Shown: piece by piece, positions 7,276 through 14,578 of the stretch
Layout of the letters: each line of letters starts with the position of its first letter
Numbering within the stretch: the first letter of the stretch is position 1
NCBI GenBank assembly: GCA_039811865.1
Contig: JBDHZK010000020.1
Coordinates: 1 to 27,048 of the forward strand
Length of the DNA stretch: 27,048 nt
From: JBDHZK01 sp039811865
Lineage (GTDB): Bacteria > Actinomycetota > Actinomycetes > Propionibacteriales > Propionibacteriaceae
Reading direction: 5' to 3'
The notes under the pieces: model-generated
Told to the model about the DNA's origin: nothing
Database searches by the model: none
Seen by the model: only the letters and a program-made list of their open reading frames with translations
Translations under genes and position numbers: made by a program

Positions 7276-7878
7276 ATGCTGCGCGTTGGGCTAACCGGTG
7301 GGATCGCGTCCGGTAAGTCCGCCGTGGCGGATCGGCTCGCCGAGTTTGGGGCCGTCGTGATCGACGCGGACGTCCTGGCCAGGGATGCCGTCGCCCCCGG
7401 TACGCCAGGGCTCCACAAAATCGTGGCGCGCTTCGGGCGGGACATCCTCGACGAGGATGGCAGTCTCGACCGGGCCAGGCTGGGGACGATCGTCTTCGGC
7501 GATGCCGGCGCCCGGCGAGATCTGGAGGCCATCGTGCATCCGGAGGTCCGCCGCCTGGCGAGCGAGGCAGAGTCCGCGGCAGACCCGGAAGCGATCGTCG
7601 TCCACGTCATTCCCCTGCTGGTGGAGACCGGCCAGGCACGGTCCTTCGACGTACTGGTGGTCGTCGACTGTGAGCCTGAGGTGCAGCGAGACCGGCTAAT
7701 GGCTCGCAACGGGCTGTCCGAGGCCGAGGCCGACGCCCGGATAGCCGCCCAGGCCGACCGTGAGGAGCGGACGCGAGTGGCGGACGTCCTGATTCGCAAC
7801 GATGGCGATCTGGCGGCTCTCCAGCGGCAAGTCTCGGCATTGTGGAGGCGGTTGAGGGACCGGCGCCAGGTACCCTGA
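7276..7878 (+). CDS. coaE: Dephospho-CoA kinase
   Basis: CoaE phosphorylates the 3'-hydroxyl of the ribose in dephospho-CoA using ATP, the last step of coenzyme A synthesis, in the cytoplasm. The 200-residue protein starts MLRVGLTGGIASGKS, with the P-loop at 8-15. It then shows the family blocks IDADVLAR, the HPEVRR segment and VIPLLVETG, and ends with ADVLIRNDGD near residue 175, the conserved C-terminal ADxxIxNDG motif. It lacks the C-terminal UPF0157/GrpB-like domain fused to CoaE in some actinobacteria, so it is the short form. The start ATG at 7276 follows GGAAGGGGAG closely; the open frame extends upstream into rpsA but without homology. It lies downstream of a strong hairpin, so transcription is probably independent of rpsA. 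The following gene begins about 50 bases later. Confidence 0.95.
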   Translation: MLRVGLTGGIASGKSAVADRLAEFGAVVIDADVLARDAVAPGTPGLHKIVARFGRDILDEDGSLDRARLGTIVFGDAGARRDLEAIVHPEVRRLASEAESAADPEAIVVHVIPLLVETGQARSFDVLVVVDCEPEVQRDRLMARNGLSEAEADARIAAQADREERTRVADVLIRNDGDLAALQRQVSALWRRLRDRRQVP

Positions 7879-7927
7879 TCGCGCGCACCCGGTCTGGGCC
7901 GGCGCCGAATGAGGGGAGAAACCGAGA

Positions 7928-9316
7928 GTGCCTTGTCCACGTTGTCGGGCGGATCTGCCCGATGCGGCGCACTACTGTCACGTCTGCGGCCAGGATGTCC
8001 GCAGCGGTGACGTTGCCAGGCGCCGCTCTTTCGCTGTCAAGCCCGATGAGCCGGTGGTCTCGTTCGCCCTGGTCTCGACGATCATGCCCCGCGGCGCGAA
8101 CTCCCGCCCCGGCACGTATCGGGTCGCCTTTACGATCGCCCTCGTGGGCGCCTTGTTGGCGGCGATCTTCGGCGCGCTGCCGATCGCGGTCATGTTGGCA
8201 GCCTTCGCGATCCCGATCATCTACATCGTCTACCTGTACGACGTGAACCTCTGGGAGGACGAACCCATCGCGGTCACCGTCATGGCCTTCGTCCTCACCG
8301 CCGTGCTCGGCGCCCTCTGGACCGTCGCCTGGCTGGCCATGCGCGGGCCGGCGATCGCGGTTGGATTGCCGGACGGGGGTGGGGCCTCGCCGCCGCTGCT
8401 CGGGTTCTTGCTCACCGCGATTCTGGTCCCGATCGTGGGCGAGATCATCCGCCAGATCGGCCCGGTCTACCTGGCCAGCCGTCCCAAGTTCGACGACCTG
8501 ATGGACGGGCTCACGTTCGGCATCATCTCCGGCGTCGGGTATGCGACGGCAGACACGCTGGTCAAGCAGTGGGGGCTGCTCACCTCGGGTTTCGTGGGTT
8601 CCCAGGACGCGGCCACCTGGGCATCGCTGATCTTCTTGGAGGGCTTCGTAAAGCCGCTGGTGATGGGTACGGCCACCGGCATCGCCTGCGCCGAGTTCTC
8701 CGGACTGGGGGAGGGCTATGACGGCTTTACCCCTCGGTACTACCGGGGCGTGGCTGAGGCGATCGGCTACAACATCTTGTACTCGGCCGGGACCTACTTG
8801 TTCAGTTTCCTAGGCAACCCGGTGCTTGGCTTCTTCATCTCGATTCTTTGGGGCCTGTTGATCCTCGCCGTGCTCATCATTCGCGTGCGCTCGGCGCTGC
8901 ATCACGGGCTGATGGAGGCCGTTTTGGAGCACAAAGCCCGAGCGGCGGGGGTTGGTCCGACCGGTCAACTCTCGTTCTGCGCCGCGTGCGAGATGCCGCT
9001 CCTGCCGGACGCCGCGTTCTGCAGCGCGTGTGGGCAGGCGACCAGGACGGCGGCCAAGACGAAGGTGGCGGCCATGGCGGGGACGCCGTCCGCCCAGCCG
9101 GCCCCTTCGACCCAGTCGGCCCCGGTCGCGGGGCCAACTCCCGTGGCCTCCCCTGGCCCATCGGCCGGCCCAGCGACTAGCCCGGAAGCCGGCCCTCAGG
9201 CGGCAGCGGTCGCCCCTTCGACCCCGGACAGCCGGGGTGTGGCGGGTTCGCCGGAAGTGGAGTCGCCAGACCCCGCCAGGGACGCCTATTACGACGCCGA
9301 GGAGGAGCGGTCATGA
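7928..9316 (+). CDS. PrsW-like membrane protein flanked by two zinc ribbons, catalytic residues apparently lost
   Basis: The 462-residue membrane protein starts at GTG 7928, with AGGGGAG 10 bases upstream. An N-terminal zinc ribbon (C3, C6, C17, C20) and a second ribbon after the membrane domain (C351, C354, C365, C368) both have CxxC-x10-CxxC spacing. Between them lie about eight hydrophobic segments (68-320). The order YLYDVN.WEDEP, then a hydrophobic helix, then GEIIRQIG, DLMDGLTFGIISGVGYATAD and a later EGFVKPLVMG helix resembles the PrsW/CAAX-protease-like fold. In active PrsW proteins these places carry EE...K, a Glu after GF/GY, and a His; here they read GE, AD and no His. I therefore infer a non-proteolytic relative. 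The C-terminus (370-462) is a Pro/Ala/Ser-rich disordered tail. Its stop overlaps the start of the next gene by 4 bases (ATGA), so the two are translationally coupled. Confidence 0.72.
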   Translation: MPCPRCRADLPDAAHYCHVCGQDVRSGDVARRRSFAVKPDEPVVSFALVSTIMPRGANSRPGTYRVAFTIALVGALLAAIFGALPIAVMLAAFAIPIIYIVYLYDVNLWEDEPIAVTVMAFVLTAVLGALWTVAWLAMRGPAIAVGLPDGGGASPPLLGFLLTAILVPIVGEIIRQIGPVYLASRPKFDDLMDGLTFGIISGVGYATADTLVKQWGLLTSGFVGSQDAATWASLIFLEGFVKPLVMGTATGIACAEFSGLGEGYDGFTPRYYRGVAEAIGYNILYSAGTYLFSFLGNPVLGFFISILWGLLILAVLIIRVRSALHHGLMEAVLEHKARAAGVGPTGQLSFCAACEMPLLPDAAFCSACGQATRTAAKTKVAAMAGTPSAQPAPSTQSAPVAGPTPVASPGPSAGPATSPEAGPQAAAVAPSTPDSRGVAGSPEVESPDPARDAYYDAEEERS

Positions 9317-10290
9317 GCGGTCAGCAGGGTCAGCCGGGGTACGGCCCTCAGGGCCAACCCTTCGGCCAGCAGCAGCCAGGCTTCGGCCAGCAGCAGGGCT
9401 TTGGGCAGCCGCAGGGGCAGTCGCAAAGCTTCGGTCGGCCGCAGGGCCAGCCGCCATCCGGGCACCCCGGCTTCGGCCAACCGCAGGGGCAGTTCGGCGG
9501 CCAGCAGCAGTACCCACAAGGAGGTTTCCAGCAGGGGTACGGACCGCAGGGCTACCAGCCTCAGGGCGGTGGCGGGCAGCCGCCGCGAAAGAGCCCCATG
9601 ATGCTGATCGTGACCGTCCTGGTCGGTCTAGTGGCCGTTGGACTGGTCGGCGCGCTGATCTGGATGTTCGTCGGGAGGGGCAACGGGAGCAACCCTCCGC
9701 CGACGGTCGGGCCACAAACCACCGCCCCGCCGACGACGCAGCCTCCAACCACGGAGCCGCCGACCACGCAACCTCCGACCACGGAGCCGCCGACCACGCA
9801 ACCTCCGACGACCCAGCCGCCGCAGCCGTCCGGGGACGCGGTCCTGGTCGGGAACGGGATCTCCATCACGCCCTCCAGCGGGTGGAACGTGACGCAGCAG
9901 GACAAGTCCCAAAACATCGTCCAGTTGACCAATGGCGAGGCGGTCCTGGTCGCCCAGGCGCCGAAGCTCGACCCGAACACGGGCGCCTCAGGGGTAGTGG
10001 ACAACTTCTTGGCCGCCCAGGCGAAGAAACTGACCGGAGCGCAGATCAGCCGGGCCAAGCCCGTCCAGTTACCCGCCTCATTGAGCGGGGCCCAAGGCAA
10101 CGTCGTCGGCACCGCGACCACGTCGCAGGGCTCTTTCAAGATGGGGATCGCGGCGTTCCTCAGCATCCGCAAGTCCGACGGCGTGGCCGTCTTCGCGGCT
10201 GTGTACTTCCCCGTCAAGGAAGACAACTCCGGCTTGGCCAAGGACTACACCGACATGGTCAACTCGATGCTGAAGACTCAGGTCAAGTAG
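9313..10290 (+). CDS. Single-pass membrane protein with Gln/Gly-rich cytoplasmic and Pro/Thr-rich outer regions
   Basis: This is a 325-residue protein of unknown function. Residues 1-93 are low complexity (GQQQPGFG, PQGQ and GYGPQG units). Residues 97-120 form one transmembrane helix after a PRK positive charge, giving an N-in topology. Residues 126-172 are a Pro/Thr spacer with PPTTQPPTTE repeats, as in stalks that cross the cell wall. Residues 175-325 form a compact outer domain (GNGISITPSSGWNV... to the end) resembling the folds of secreted lipoprotein-like domains that begin with a short beta hairpin. No catalytic motif is visible. It overlaps the zinc-ribbon PrsW-like gene by 4 bases, so a joint role at the membrane is likely. 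The N-terminal composition recalls the QGGYPQG tail of the protein at 1-1091. The gene ends at a hairpin at 10304-10329. Confidence 0.8.
   Translation: MSGQQGQPGYGPQGQPFGQQQPGFGQQQGFGQPQGQSQSFGRPQGQPPSGHPGFGQPQGQFGGQQQYPQGGFQQGYGPQGYQPQGGGGQPPRKSPMMLIVTVLVGLVAVGLVGALIWMFVGRGNGSNPPPTVGPQTTAPPTTQPPTTEPPTTQPPTTEPPTTQPPTTQPPQPSGDAVLVGNGISITPSSGWNVTQQDKSQNIVQLTNGEAVLVAQAPKLDPNTGASGVVDNFLAAQAKKLTGAQISRAKPVQLPASLSGAQGNVVGTATTSQGSFKMGIAAFLSIRKSDGVAVFAAVYFPVKEDNSGLAKDYTDMVNSMLKTQVK
9730..9819 (+). repeat. Three tandem 30-bp units encoding PTTQPPTTEP-type repeats
   Basis: Units at 9730-9759, 9760-9789 and 9790-9819 keep the reading frame. The first two encode PTTQPPTTEP and the third ends TTQP; units 2 and 3 are nearly identical over their first 20 bases. 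They form the Pro/Thr stalk of the membrane protein and could change length by slippage. Confidence 0.8.
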
Positions 10291-10303
10291 CTTCGCAAAG
10301 GTT

Positions 10304-10329
10304 GGGGGGCGTCGGCAGCGGCGCCCCCC
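10304..10329 (+). terminator. Hairpin after the Pro/Thr-stalk membrane protein gene
   Basis: GGGGGGCG (10304-10311) pairs perfectly with CGCCCCCC (10322-10329) around a 10-base loop, 14 bases after the stop codon, and is followed by TTGCGTTG. It probably ends the two-gene membrane operon before uvrB. Confidence 0.7.
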
Positions 10330-10389
10330 TTGCGTTGCCCAGGCGGGCCCAACCGGCCTTCACGGGTGAAGAGTGTCGGAGGCCCTACG

Positions 10390-10395
10390 TAGGAT
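10390..10395 (+). promoter_or_regulatory. Putative -10 element for leaderless uvrB
   Basis: TAGGAT fits TAnnnT exactly and ends 7 bases before the uvrB ATG at 10403, so transcription should begin at or next to the start codon. A weak -35-like TGAAGA lies at 10367-10372. No LexA-type palindrome was seen nearby. Confidence 0.5.
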
Positions 10396-10402
10396 CTCCG
10401 GC

Positions 10403-12505
10403 ATGCGTCCGGTAGAGGAAGTTCAGCGGCGATTGGCGCCGTTCGTGGTGCAGGCCGACTTCGAGCCGTCCGGTGATCAACCGGCGGCGATCGACGAGTT
10501 GGAGCGTCGCATCGGCGGCGGCGAGACGGACGTCGTCGTCCTCGGTGCCACCGGTACGGGCAAGACGGCCACGGTTGCCTGGCTTGCCGAGCGCCTGCAA
10601 CGTCCCATGTTGGTCATGCAGCCGAACAAGACGCTGGCAGCTCAGTTCGCCAGTGAACTGCGGGGCTTCTTTCCCGACAACGCGGTTGAGTACTTCGTGT
10701 CGTACTACGACTATTACCAGCCGGAGGCATACGTCCCCCAGACGGACACCTACATCGAGAAGGACTCCTCGTTGAACGAGGAGGTCGAGCGGCTGCGCCA
10801 CTCCGCGACCAACTCGCTGCTGACCAGGCGGGACGTGATCGTCGTCGCCACGGTCTCGGCGATCTACGGTCTGGGGACGCCCCAGGAGTACGTGGATCGG
10901 ATGGTCACCCTGCGCGTCGGCGAAGAGTTCGACCGGGACGCACTCCTGCGGCGGCTGGTCGAGATCCAGTACGCCCGCAATGACCTCGCCGCAACCCGGG
11001 GCACGTTCCGTGTCCGGGGCGACACGCTGGAGATCTTCCCGATGTATGAGGAGCTGGCTGTCCGGGTCGAGTTCTTCGGTGACGAGATCGAGGCGCTCTC
11101 GACCCTTCATCCGGTGACCGGCGAGGTGGTCAGCGAGGACGCCGAGATGTATGTGTTCCCCGCCTCCCACTACGTTGCCGGACCGGAGCGGATGGAACGG
11201 GCGATTCGCTCGATCGAGGCGGAACTCGGCGAGCGGCTGACCGAGCTCGAGGCGTCCAACAAGCTGCTGGAGGCCCAACGGCTGCGGATGCGCACCGGCT
11301 ACGACATCGAGATGATGCGCCAGATCGGCACCTGTTCGGGCATCGAGAACTACTCCCGACACATCGACGGCCGTGGGCAGGGCACCCCGCCGCACTGCCT
11401 GCTGGACTACTTCCCGGAGGATTTCGTGCTCGTGGTCGACGAGTCGCACGTGACCGTCCCGCAGATCGGAGGGATGTTCGAGGGCGACATGTCGCGCAAG
11501 CGCACGTTGGTCGAGCACGGGTTTCGGCTGCCGTCCGCAATGGACAACCGGCCCTTGCGGTTCGAGGAGTTCGCCGACCGGATCGGTCAGACGGTTTACC
11601 TGTCGGCGACGCCGGGCAACTACGAGCTGGCCAGGTCGGGTGCGCCCGTGGAGTTGCTGATCCGACCCACGGGGCTGGTCGATCCCGAAGTGATCGTCAA
11701 ATCCACCAAGGGCCAGATCGACGATCTGATGGCCGAGATCCGGACTCGGGCCCAGCGCGACCAGCGCGTCCTGGTTACGACGCTGACCAAGAAGATGGCC
11801 GAGGACCTGACCGACTACCTCATGGAGAACGGGGTCCGGACACGGTATCTGCACTCCGAAGTGGACACGTTGCGGCGACTTGAACTGCTGCGTGAACTTC
11901 GGCTCGGGGAATATGACGTCCTGGTCGGCATCAACCTGCTGCGGGAGGGGCTGGACCTGCCCGAGGTGTCGCTGGTGTCGATCCTTGACGCCGACAAGGA
12001 GGGATTCCTGCGCAGTGACCGGTCCCTGATCCAGACCATCGGACGAGCCGCGCGCAACGTCGACGGCCAGGTACACATGTACGCCGACAAGATCACCCCC
12101 TCCATGGCGGCCGCGATCGACGAGACCAACCGGCGCCGAGCCAAGCAGGTCGCTTACAACACCGAGCGGGGAATCGACCCGCAGCCGCTGCGAAAGCGCA
12201 TCGCCGACATCACGGAGATGCTGGCGCGGGAGGACGCCGACACCGATGCGCTGGTCGGGGCCGCCGGTCGCGGCCGGGGAAGGCGCGGGGGCGTGGCGCC
12301 GGTTCCCGCCCTCGGCGAGTTCAACAGCCCACGCAAGGGTCGCGAAAACCTGCCCGCGACCGAACTGGCCTCCCTGGTCACGGACCTGACCGACCAGATG
12401 CACGGCGCGGCCGCGGAACTGCAATTCGAGTTGGCCGCAAGGATTCGGGACGAGATCTCCGACCTCAAGCGGCAGCTACGCCAGATGGTGGAAGCGACTC
12501 GTTAG
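10403..12505 (+). CDS. uvrB: Excinuclease ABC subunit B
   Basis: UvrB is the damage-verifying helicase-like subunit of nucleotide excision repair: loaded by UvrA, it holds the lesion and recruits UvrC. The 700-residue protein begins MRPVEEVQRRLAPF, the usual actinobacterial start; a GTG ten codons upstream is less likely. Walker A is GATGTGKT (48-55). The Tyr-rich beta-hairpin that clamps DNA is YYDYYQPEAYVPQ (around 105), and motif II is DESH (346-349). Helicase motifs LSATPG, GINLLREGLD and QTIGRAARN follow in order. A C-terminal UVR domain (about 655-695, LQFELAARIRDEI) is the UvrC contact. The start has a -10-like TAGGAT 7 bases upstream and no good Shine-Dalgarno, suggesting a leaderless mRNA. 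The manganese riboswitch of terC begins about 70 bases after its stop. Confidence 0.97.
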   Translation: MRPVEEVQRRLAPFVVQADFEPSGDQPAAIDELERRIGGGETDVVVLGATGTGKTATVAWLAERLQRPMLVMQPNKTLAAQFASELRGFFPDNAVEYFVSYYDYYQPEAYVPQTDTYIEKDSSLNEEVERLRHSATNSLLTRRDVIVVATVSAIYGLGTPQEYVDRMVTLRVGEEFDRDALLRRLVEIQYARNDLAATRGTFRVRGDTLEIFPMYEELAVRVEFFGDEIEALSTLHPVTGEVVSEDAEMYVFPASHYVAGPERMERAIRSIEAELGERLTELEASNKLLEAQRLRMRTGYDIEMMRQIGTCSGIENYSRHIDGRGQGTPPHCLLDYFPEDFVLVVDESHVTVPQIGGMFEGDMSRKRTLVEHGFRLPSAMDNRPLRFEEFADRIGQTVYLSATPGNYELARSGAPVELLIRPTGLVDPEVIVKSTKGQIDDLMAEIRTRAQRDQRVLVTTLTKKMAEDLTDYLMENGVRTRYLHSEVDTLRRLELLRELRLGEYDVLVGINLLREGLDLPEVSLVSILDADKEGFLRSDRSLIQTIGRAARNVDGQVHMYADKITPSMAAAIDETNRRRAKQVAYNTERGIDPQPLRKRIADITEMLAREDADTDALVGAAGRGRGRRGGVAPVPALGEFNSPRKGRENLPATELASLVTDLTDQMHGAAAELQFELAARIRDEISDLKRQLRQMVEATR

Positions 12506-12575
12506 TGGCGCGACGCCAACGGACCCGGGGCGAACTGTGGAGTCGCGTCCGGCTCTTAGGCTGCGGCTGCCAGAA

Positions 12576-12710
12576 TGGTTCCCCGGAGGGGAGTACTCCC
12601 GAAGCGTGTCGTCGTCAGCACGATGAGTCCTAGGACGAATCCGGCGGCACGGCTGGGCTACAGCGGACGAGACCTCCGCGATTCTCGTTCGCTGAGACAG
12701 GGAGCCCAAG
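12576..12710 (+). promoter_or_regulatory. yybP-ykoY family manganese riboswitch
   Basis: The 205-base gap before the TerC gene carries both signature strings of this class: GGGGAGTA at 12588-12595 and CGCTGAGACAGGGAG at 12690-12704, at opposite ends of a GC-rich foldable region. This class binds Mn2+ and commonly controls TerC/Alx and MntP exporters. The 3' signature ends in GGGAG, 6 bases before the GTG start at 12711, so the ribosome-binding site is part of the aptamer and control is probably translational. A closing helix can be drawn between TGG.TCCC (12576-12583) and GGGA..CCA (12700-12708). This pairing is my hand reading and has not been checked by covariance. Confidence 0.85.
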
Positions 12711-13688
12711 GTGCACGTCAGCCCAACCGTGTGGTTGATCACCGTGGTGGTCATGGCCGCATTCCTAGCCTTTGATCTGATCGTGATCGGACGCCGTCCG
12801 CACGAGCCGTCCATGCGCGAGTGTGGGCTGGCCATCGGGTACTACGTGGCGATGGCGATCGCGTTCGGGCTGGGGGTGTGGGCAAAGTACGGCGCCGGGT
12901 TCGCCGGCGAGTTCTTCGCCGGCTGGCTTACCGAGTACAGCCTCTCGGTCGACAACCTGTTCATCTTCGTGTTGATCATGGCCAATCTGCGGGTGCCCAG
13001 GGAACTGCAGCAGTACGCGCTGATGGTTGGAATCGTCCTTGCCCTGGTGCTGCGCGGGGTGTTCATCGCCGCGGGTGCGGCGGCGATCGAGCAGTTCAGT
13101 TGGGTCTTCTTCATCTTCGGGGCCTTCCTCGTGTACACCGCGATCAAGTTGGTCATCGACTACCGCTCCGATGAGGACGACGAGCCGACCGACAACGCCG
13201 TCCTGAGATGGGTGCGGCGCCGGTTCCCGTCCACGCCGGACTTCCACGGCACCCGACTGAGCGTCCGTGAGGGCGGCCGGCGATTGCTGACGCCGATGCT
13301 CTTCGTCATCCTCGCCCTCGGTACGACGGACCTGCTGTTCGCGCTCGACTCCATCCCCGCGATCTACGGGCTCACTCAGGAGCCCTACCTGGTCTTCACC
13401 GCCAACGTGTTCGCGCTGATGGGCCTTCGCCAGCTCTACTTCCTGATCGGCGGACTGCTGCGTCGGCTGGTCTACCTGTCCCTCGGGCTATCGGCCATCC
13501 TGGCGTTCATCGGCATCAAGCTTGTGCTCCACGCAATGCACGAGTATCACTGGGACGCCGCGATCGGCTTCAACGGCGAGATCCCGATCTGGGTGTCGTT
13601 GCTTGTGATCGTGGGGACTCTGCTGATCACGACCGTCGCCAGCCTGGTGAAGAGCAAGCACGACGAGGAGACCGCCCGGGCGCGTTGA
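12711..13688 (+). CDS. TerC/Alx-family integral membrane metal exporter
   Basis: TerC/Alx proteins export Mn2+ or help load metal onto exported enzymes; older literature links the family to tellurium resistance. The 325-residue protein has about nine hydrophobic helices. Family signatures are EYSLSVDNLFIFVLI (residues 75-90), with the conserved acidic Asp in SVDN, and the matching second half GTTDLLFALDSIPAIYGLT (around 203-221), whose Asp residues mirror the first. A charged cytoplasmic loop (YRSDEDDEPTD) joins the two halves. The start is GTG at 12711, with GGGAG 6 bases upstream embedded in the yybP-ykoY riboswitch. That strongly favours manganese efflux or homeostasis over a tellurite role. 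It is a single-gene transcription unit whose 3' end faces a minus-strand pair. Confidence 0.92.
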   Translation: MHVSPTVWLITVVVMAAFLAFDLIVIGRRPHEPSMRECGLAIGYYVAMAIAFGLGVWAKYGAGFAGEFFAGWLTEYSLSVDNLFIFVLIMANLRVPRELQQYALMVGIVLALVLRGVFIAAGAAAIEQFSWVFFIFGAFLVYTAIKLVIDYRSDEDDEPTDNAVLRWVRRRFPSTPDFHGTRLSVREGGRRLLTPMLFVILALGTTDLLFALDSIPAIYGLTQEPYLVFTANVFALMGLRQLYFLIGGLLRRLVYLSLGLSAILAFIGIKLVLHAMHEYHWDAAIGFNGEIPIWVSLLVIVGTLLITTVASLVKSKHDEETARAR

Positions 13689-13761
13689 TGCGAGGCGGGC
13701 AAAGCCCGAGCGCTGGGCCGTTCAGGCCGGCGAGTGGTCCTGTCGGCCGATGAGCGCACCG

Positions 13762-13788
13762 CGTGGGTAGACCCCAAGGCTGCCCACG
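13762..13788. terminator. Candidate bidirectional hairpin between terC-type and MBL genes
   Basis: CGTGGGTAG (13762-13770) pairs with CTGCCCACG (13780-13788), nine pairs including one T-G, with a 9-base loop, in the 113-base gap between convergent stop codons. No T-tract is present on either strand, so the call is tentative. Confidence 0.35.
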
Positions 13789-13801
13789 ATCCGCAGCTGG
13801 G

Positions 13802-14578
13802 TCACCACCCGCGGGACCACCACCGCGCCAGGTTTGGGCGCTCCGCGCCGAGCGTTGTGTCGTCCCCGTGGCCGGGGTGGACGACGCTGGCGTCGCCGAA
13901 TCGGGCGAAGACCTTGGACTCCAGGTCGTTCATCAGCATTTCGAAGTCGCGTTGGCTCCGGGTTTTTCCGGGGCCGCCCGGGAAGAGGCTGTCGCCGGTG
14001 AAGAGGTGGACGACCCCGTCCGCCGCGGTGAGCGCCAGCGCAATCGATCCGGGTGTGTGTCCGGCCAGACCGATGATCTCGAGGGTGCGGTTGCTCCATT
14101 CCCCAGGCTCGCCGGGCGCCGGTGGCGTCCCTTCGAAGGGCCCAGGACGCGGCTGCTCGGCCGGTTGGCGGCGTGGGTCCAAGCTCAACCGGTCGCCGGT
14201 CCACAGCGGACGGCAGGCGACTCCCGTCCCCCGCTCGATCGCCGCGCAGTCGGGAGCGCCGGCATACGGCACGGCCCCGGTGGCGCCGACCAGGGCGGCC
14301 AGCGCCTGCCAGTGGTCGGCGTGCTGATGGGTGGTCACGATCGCGTACGGGGGGGCGGGTAGTTGGCCCGAACCAGGCAGCGCAGTCGCGAGTAGCTGTA
14401 GCAGGCGGTCAGGATCGTCGGCGGCGTCGATGAGCAGGCTCGCCGTCGCGCCCGCCAGCAGATAGGCGTTGTTGTCCTTGGGCCCCACGGACACCTTGAG
14501 GACGCTCAGTCCCGGCTCTGCGAGGAGGACGCCGACGGGCCCGCCGGGACGGACTTGACCAAGCCCGGTGGCGCCCAT
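13802..14578 (-). CDS. Metallo-beta-lactamase-fold hydrolase (glyoxalase II-like)
   Basis: The 258-residue cytoplasmic protein has the full metallo-beta-lactamase metal set: H84-x-H86-x-D88-H89 (THQHADHW), H174 in AGHTPGS, D196 in FTGDSLFPGG and H234 or H237 in VVHPGHGDD. The GHTPGS and GDSLF..G blocks are typical of glyoxalase II-like thioester hydrolases. A Pro-rich insertion (about 133-160) sits between the metal motifs. Its ATG overlaps the last base of the upstream mycothiol-dependent isomerase-like gene's TGA, so the pair is co-translated. In Mycobacterium an MBL gene also lies next to uvrA. I infer action on a mycothiol or CoA thioester, in keeping with the partner gene, but substrate is not shown by sequence. 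Confidence 0.88.
   Translation of the reverse strand: MGATGLGQVRPGGPVGVLLAEPGLSVLKVSVGPKDNNAYLLAGATASLLIDAADDPDRLLQLLATALPGSGQLPAPPYAIVTTHQHADHWQALAALVGATGAVPYAGAPDCAAIERGTGVACRPLWTGDRLSLDPRRQPAEQPRPGPFEGTPPAPGEPGEWSNRTLEIIGLAGHTPGSIALALTAADGVVHLFTGDSLFPGGPGKTRSQRDFEMLMNDLESKVFARFGDASVVHPGHGDDTTLGAERPNLARWWSRGW

Noticed and set aside
9561..10241. Minus-strand frame encoding VVGG-type repeats
   Set aside because: It is the antisense reading of the Pro/Thr repeats of the membrane protein gene, so the apparent repeat protein is an artefact.
10385..12424. Long open frame on the minus strand opposite uvrB
   Set aside because: High GC keeps antisense frames open. The translation has no recognisable domain and is the mirror of a certain UvrB gene.
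12506..12518. TGGCG-CGA-CGCCA hairpin right after the uvrB stop
   Set aside because: A 5-bp stem with no T-tract, common in such GC-rich DNA, is not enough to call a terminator.
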